Of a stretch of DNA of 64,000 nt, positions 58,910-64,000 are shown in pieces. Under the pieces are notes generated by a model. It did no database searches and was not told where the DNA came from. It saw only the letters and a program-made list of their open reading frames with translations. The translations under genes were made by a program, and so were the position numbers. Location: assembly GCA_021234155.1 (NCBI GenBank), contig JAJEKV010000020.1, positions 18,157,018 through 18,221,017 on the forward strand, read 5' to 3'. The first letter of the stretch is position 1. Every line of letters starts with the position of its first letter. Source of the stretch: Isoetes taiwanensis (taxonomy: Eukaryota > Streptophyta > Lycopodiopsida > Isoetales > Isoetaceae).

Positions 58910-60867
58910 TGTTGACCCTAAACCTGGCTTATAGGTCAACCACAAGGATCCAATTCAAGTTTTCACTCAAATTGGGGTTAGAACCTCCAGATCACTTAAG
59001 GTGATCAGTCTATGCAAGAAAATTCCAAAGATAAGTTCAAAAAGTTTGAGTTTTATACCTTTCCCATTTTCAAAAAATGGTACCTTTGCCAAAACATTTG
59101 TGGTGTTGGGATGCAGATAGGTTTTTTGAGTCAGATGCTGTAGACTTGGTCAAAAAAGTTGTAGGTAACCAACAGTAAAGCCTCTGACCAAGTCAGAGAT
59201 TTAATCTGTGAGTTATTCGAGCCAAAAGTGAGGTCAAATTTTGGTCAATAGAGGTCAAATGTAGAAAACAATGATCAGGAATTGAGATTTGGAGTTGCCA
59301 ATCACTTTTTTGAGAATTTCCAAAGCAGATAGGTTGCAAAAATGTTGGGGAAAAGAGGCAAGCATTCAAATCCTAGTTTGGAGGTGTATAGGTATTTTTT
59401 GTGACTGGATTTGGCAAAATACAGTCAAAACTGTTCAAACCCGAGAGCAATTTTTTTAATTTGAGCTACACTTGGTATTTTTGAATGATTCCAATTCCTT
59501 TGGCTTTCTTAACACCCAAGGATAGGTGGCAGACAGGCCAAGGGCGCTAAAAACACCCAGGGATTTTTCTATAGAATTTTTTGGTGGCAAGAATTGCTAA
59601 GGAAAATATCAGAGACAAATTCAACAACTTGACAGTCAATTTGGATTGATATGAAGGTAAATATATCAAAATAACAACAGATAAGGGTGCTTCATAGCTT
59701 CAAGTACAAGAAAATAATCATCAAAAGTCATAAGGTAATTTCTGAAAGTAATGTCAACTAAATCTTGTAGATCTAGTTGAGGAGAGCTCAAGAACTTCAA
59801 GGATCGTCCAGATCTTGCTCAGCAATGATCAATGTATGATCCGAATACTTTGGGCCTTGAAAATCTTTCATTATTGTTTCCGGTATATATGTTTTTGGTT
59901 TAACGGTTCCAAAGATATTAGGGCTTAAATTTAGGCTTGATAAGATGCTTAAGAGCGGGAAATGCGAAGTAGATAGGTTTGAGTTCAATGATTCCATTCC
60001 GGCATGATTGAAAGGGGTTTCCATAATTAGGGTTCTTCGAAGGTATTTTTCCAGGAATTCCGCGATACGATGGCCGTATTTCTTGGGGTATAAACCAAGA
60101 ATATGCTGTATTTATCAATTTTAGGAAGATAGGCCATGGTCCCTAAGGGTACCACAAAAATAATTATGAGTCTTTACTCATTTGGGCTATGGCAACCCTA
60201 ATTTCTTGGGGAATATTCTAGATAGATACCATAAATGGGATATTCAATGGAAAATATTTGAGTGGTATGGGTACTTGAAACACAATGGTGAAGAACAAGG
60301 AGGTACAAAAACTTGTGAAAAAGGATTAGGCCAAGGGTATGTGGTAAGGGTGCAATATGAAAAATGAAAATAAGGCAAAGGGACATGAAATGGGTAGGGC
60401 ATCCATGGGGAAAACAAAATGTATTAAGAAAGGTCTTTTTGGCAAGGCAAAATATGTTTTGCAAAAGGTGAGCAAAGAAGAATATAAGTGTGAGGGAAAA
60501 TGACTAGGGGAAATTCAAAAAGGAAGGTGAGAATGAGAATAGGCAAAAAAATGGCTAAGGGATGGAACCAAATACCATGGGATCTTCCAAACTTTGAACT
60601 TCCAATCTTCAAAAAATGCCTTCCAAACTTCTTAACCCAGAATCTTCTAGAGCATATTCTTGACTAAGCACTTTGACCTTGAATAAAGTACCTCATGTGA
60701 GTTTTGAACCTTGAGCACTTGTTGACTTGAGAAATGGACACCTTTTGACCTCCATATCAATGTTGACTGCCAAGAATCTTCCAAACTTTGACCTAGTATG
60801 CCAAGATAAGTTGACCTAGTTTTGAATGCATGGATCACAATTAGCATGTTGCCCTTTGGGGGCAACA
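58910..60867 (-). mobile_element. solo LTR of gypsy family 1, 1958 bp, with 5-bp target duplication
   Basis: In plus orientation it runs TGTTGACCC to GGGGGCAACA, and is flanked by CTCTG on both sides (58905-58909 and 60868-60872). This defines the exact ends of the LTRs at 6505 and 13019. Terminal hairpin 58911-58940, TAGAACCTCCA 58979-58989, hairpin 58990-59006. Its internal region was removed by LTR-LTR recombination. Confidence 0.93.
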
Positions 60868-60872
60868 CTCTG

Positions 60873-62555
60873 CTTAACCATATGCACTCCTTGACATTCA
60901 AGCAACACCGTGCAACACCATACTATCCCTGCACTCACAGGAAAAGCACCTTAATCCATTAAGCAACTATCCGAAGCTATTTATGAACTCTTGAGCAACA
61001 ACATGGATCTAAATCAACAAGAATTTTAATCTTTTTATGAGCATCCACATCAGACTTAATCATAAAATAATATGTGAGATGCATTTTTAGTTGTTCCATA
61101 CTTCGATTTCCAAGCCCCAAAGTTGTTCTTCCAAACTTGTTTTTGCTATAGTACCAGATGGGAGGGATGCAGTCAGAGCATCACATGGCCCTATGGGATA
61201 AGCCCTTTTAGGCATCATTCTAAATCGAGTAGCGGCATGATAATCTAGACCTAAGTACAGGGTTTGTTTTGAGCCTCGGATATGGCAACCGAACTATGGC
61301 ATTGCAGCATCTCCAAATCTACACTAATCAGCTCAGCATCAACACTAATGATTTTCCAGATCTCCCTTGAATGATTTCGGCCATGTATTTTCACTATCGT
61401 GACATTTTGGCACTTTCGCTATTTATATTTTTGGCTCATCAGCAATTACATGCACTAAAGAAATCGAACTGGGTCGAATATCCATGCGGAGTATCTGCCA
61501 TATCTTGTTCCGGTTACACAGTAATAAGAGCCTCGCACACTAACGAGAGTGATCGCTAGTTTAAGGGCGCTAGCAGGTTTTAAAAACATATCTCTAGGCA
61601 GATCCGAAAGTTCCCAGTTTATAAAATCTGAGCTTATCTATAACAGAGCTACACCATTTTCATTAATCTGAGAACCAACTAGCATTCTCCACGAACCATC
61701 TTTTCCTTTCCAAGCAGTAGAAGGATCTCGAAACCTTCGTCTTTATTTCATGTACTAATGCATCCTTGGCTGTGATAGCTCCCCAATCCATGGGCTATTA
61801 CCTTATTTTTTTCAGCATCTAGACCTTATGTTCATAGTCTTCTACCTCTGTGGTATTCTGGGCAGTAAATTTGAGCAAAGTTTTTTGCCATTATGGCTTC
61901 AATTCCTGCAATGTACTCCATGCCTCCCGGATTATATGTCTCCACATGCTTGCCTAGCCTATATTTGTTGCCAATCATAGCAATCCATGATGGTGTTGAT
62001 GTAAACATCTCATAGATATCCTAATGACTGACTTGATCTTAGTTTTTTCCAGCATGGTTCTAAACACATCGTCCATTTCTAGTTGTTGGAATTTTTCCTA
62101 GAATTGAGAGCTCAGGTTATGAATCAGCAACAAGAATTAGCAACAACGCAATAGGATCGTTTAATTTCCTTATAGTATACAGAATCGACTTCTCTTTTGC
62201 CTTATGAAATCAGCCTGAGCAAATTCGGCCGCTTCTGGCTCACAAAAACTATGCGTCATTTCTAGCATTTTCGGAATAATAATATGCATGGATTTTAGTT
62301 GTTGTTTTTTGCAAAAAAGGCAACGAAAAACTACACATAAAGCAAATTTTGCGGTGGTTGTGATGACAAGGACGAGAGATTTCTTCAGACCAATCTTCAT
62401 AAAGTCATGGTATTAAGTATTGTATTGTCTGAAGTTTGTGGAAACATGACTTTGAAGTATGATTTAAGCCACTTCACCCTCGAGACACGGAGGACAACCC
62501 TCCGTGCATAGCACCTTGTTTTTTGTGTTTAAATGATGAATGTATTCCTTTTATC
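60873..62555. other. spacer, no gene seen
   Basis: Unique AT-rich DNA; no supported coding segment on either strand. Confidence 0.4.
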
Positions 62556-62558
62556 TAA

Positions 62559-63129
62559 GGGTGAAATCACACTATAGCCTGCCAAGGATTGAGTTTTTTA
62601 TCTCTTGGACGGGGGATGAAGATGCCCAAGATAGCAGTATCAGACTTGCGCCCAAAAATGACATGCCACGTCAAAAATCTATATAAATGAAAACAGTCGA
62701 AGGGCTTGAAGAACCCTAAAATTGAAGAACCCTAAATCGACAATTCCACTAGCCGCAACTCGATTTTTAGGTTCTGATAGTTTGGATTTTTACTGTCCAT
62801 GCATTGTTGCGAGTGTTTTTCACAAATCCGGCTCCATTTTGCGCGAACCTACTGATGAATCGTTCTAAACCGAGCACCCGTTGAAGCAGCAAGAACCCTA
62901 ATCTTTTTTGTTCGATATTTTTCTGCAACGTGGCTTCGACGTGGCGGTGGCCAAGATCTTGGTCAGGGGATAATCCCCGACCAAAAATACGCACCCCGCC
63001 CAGGAAATATTGCGTCCCGGGGCACCCTCAGTGTGATAGAGGGGGCGCCCAGGAATCCATCCGAAACGCAGCAATTTTATTGGTGGATGATAATTTCATA
63101 TGTGGGCGGCCGCAAGTGTGATTTCACCC
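62559..63129. mobile_element. Tourist-like (PIF/Harbinger) MITE, 571 bp
   Basis: Terminal inverted repeats GGGTGAAATCACACT at both ends with a TAA target duplication (62556-62558 and 63130-63132), the TWA type expected of Harbinger elements. No transposase. An internal near-palindrome (TTGGTC A GGGGAT A ATCCCC G ACCAA) lies at about 62961-62986. The GC content of its right half is well above its surroundings. Confidence 0.85.
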
Positions 63130-63263
63130 TAAGTAGGCATTGCACGTTAATAGTGCGTCAACTGCACTAGAACTAAATAAACAAATGTTCACGGCGGTGC
63201 TATAAATTTCTTGTAGGGATAAGATATATTCATTTCCAATTCATCAATCCTGGCAGGCTAGGC

Positions 63264-63419
63264 ATGGCGAGCGCTCTGGACCATCTTGCTACCTTGACTT
63301 TAGTGGTTCAGTATCAACAACGTAGATGTTTGGTAAATGCTGCATCAAGGAATTCTGCATATGACACGATTAATGGCCAGTGGTTGTCGCAAGAGCTCCC
63401 GCGTTTGCTTTCACTGCAG
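63264..63419 (+). CDS. possible first exon of an unidentified gene (partial)
   Basis: An ATG at 63264 opens 52 codons (MASALDHLATLTLVVQ to LLSLQ), ending in phase 0 at a good CAG/GTAATC donor. Upstream, TTTAGTG-free AT-rich sequence could hold a promoter. The protein is not recognised and no second exon is visible before the window ends. It could be a chance frame. Confidence 0.3.
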
Positions 63420-64000
63420 GTAATCTACTTATCGGAAGACGATCCGTTTATTTGCCGGTAGTAAAGGGATCCTCCATGTTTATTAATTAGAAAAACATGG
63501 GAGACGGATTGGTTTTAACGAGAGGCTCCTGGAGGTGGAAAATACGTGAAGCCAGTCACTACCAGTTTCTTGGGCTTATGAGGTTTTTATTCTTAACTTT
63601 TTTTCTGAAATAAAAAAATTTCGCCTCACCCTTATTAACGACTGCAATGATCGGAAAACAAACTTGGTCTCTTATCTGCATGTTCTTAGCATTTTACTGA
63701 ACGTGTAGTTGGTCATTTAAATACTGCCTCTTTAACGAGTCTAAATTTGCGTAATGAGTATTTGGCAGATTTTACAATACAACTACACGTAATGAGCTCT
63801 TCGTATCAGAGGTCCAAAGTAATTTACGGTTACTTTCAAAAGGTTCGATCGAGACTCTGTCCTCCAATGTGCTGGTACGCAGCTTGGCATGCATAATTGT
63901 GGCTTATATTTTCTTCAACCATCTCTTTATATATGAGAAAAATGTATTTTCTTTAAGTGGACATAGGATTCTTTTACAGATTACTCCGAAGCATCCGGAC
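63420..64000. other. spacer or intron of the possible gene at 63264
   Basis: No supported feature. Confidence 0.35.

Overview
This is nuclear DNA of a land plant with a large, transposon-packed genome. The evidence is a spliced plant-type kinesin, plant-type Ty1/copia, Ty3/gypsy, CACTA and Harbinger-like elements, and AT-rich intergenic DNA. A fern, lycophyte, bryophyte or gymnosperm would all fit; nothing here names the species. I see no tRNA, rRNA or CRISPR locus.

Layout. 1-5380: a young copia element (minus strand) inserted in the integrase of a gypsy element. 5381-14880: the rest of that gypsy element, its 1.9-kb LTR, then a second copy of the same family (protease to integrase, gag missing) and another LTR. 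15551-19697: the one clearly intact host gene, a six-exon kinesin of the KIN-10A/PAKRP2 type (minus). 21.6-23.8 kb: a degenerate minisatellite, small LTR pieces and a gypsy protease relic. 24550-27156: a Merlin/IS1016-type transposase relic split by a 1.6-kb solo LTR with a 5-bp target duplication. 27.7-33 kb: LTR pieces, spacer and a decayed F-box/kelch gene. 34173-44789: a Tat-like gypsy element (minus) whose pol has an extra RNase H domain between protease and reverse transcriptase. It is itself split by a 4455-bp CACTA transposon with perfect 3-bp target duplications.

44799-53508 is the most interesting part. It is a truncated chromovirus-like gypsy element (minus) with 5' LTR, initiator-Met primer site, gag, protease, RT and RNase H. 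Between its primer site and gag lie two extra genes. The first encodes a divergent histone H3: its N-terminus is MARTKQTAR, exactly that of H3, and its C-terminus is a recognisable H3 histone fold. The second encodes a roughly 500-residue protein I do not recognise. Each extra gene has its own TATA box a little over 100 bp upstream of its ATG, and two copies of a 67-bp imperfect palindrome upstream of that. The element thus appears to carry two separately promoted accessory genes, one a captured histone. I know of no described LTR retrotransposon with this content, but I could not search.

53.5-64 kb: spacer, a long (TC)n(CA)n microsatellite, a decayed amidohydrolase gene, a 1958-bp solo LTR with 5-bp target duplications, a 571-bp Harbinger/Tourist-like MITE and a possible first exon of an unidentified gene near the right edge.

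The insertions give a relative history: the H3-bearing element was entered by the Tat-like element, which was entered by the CACTA element. Three LTR families also share a paired-hairpin end that covaries in sequence and contains a second copy of the primer-binding-site core.
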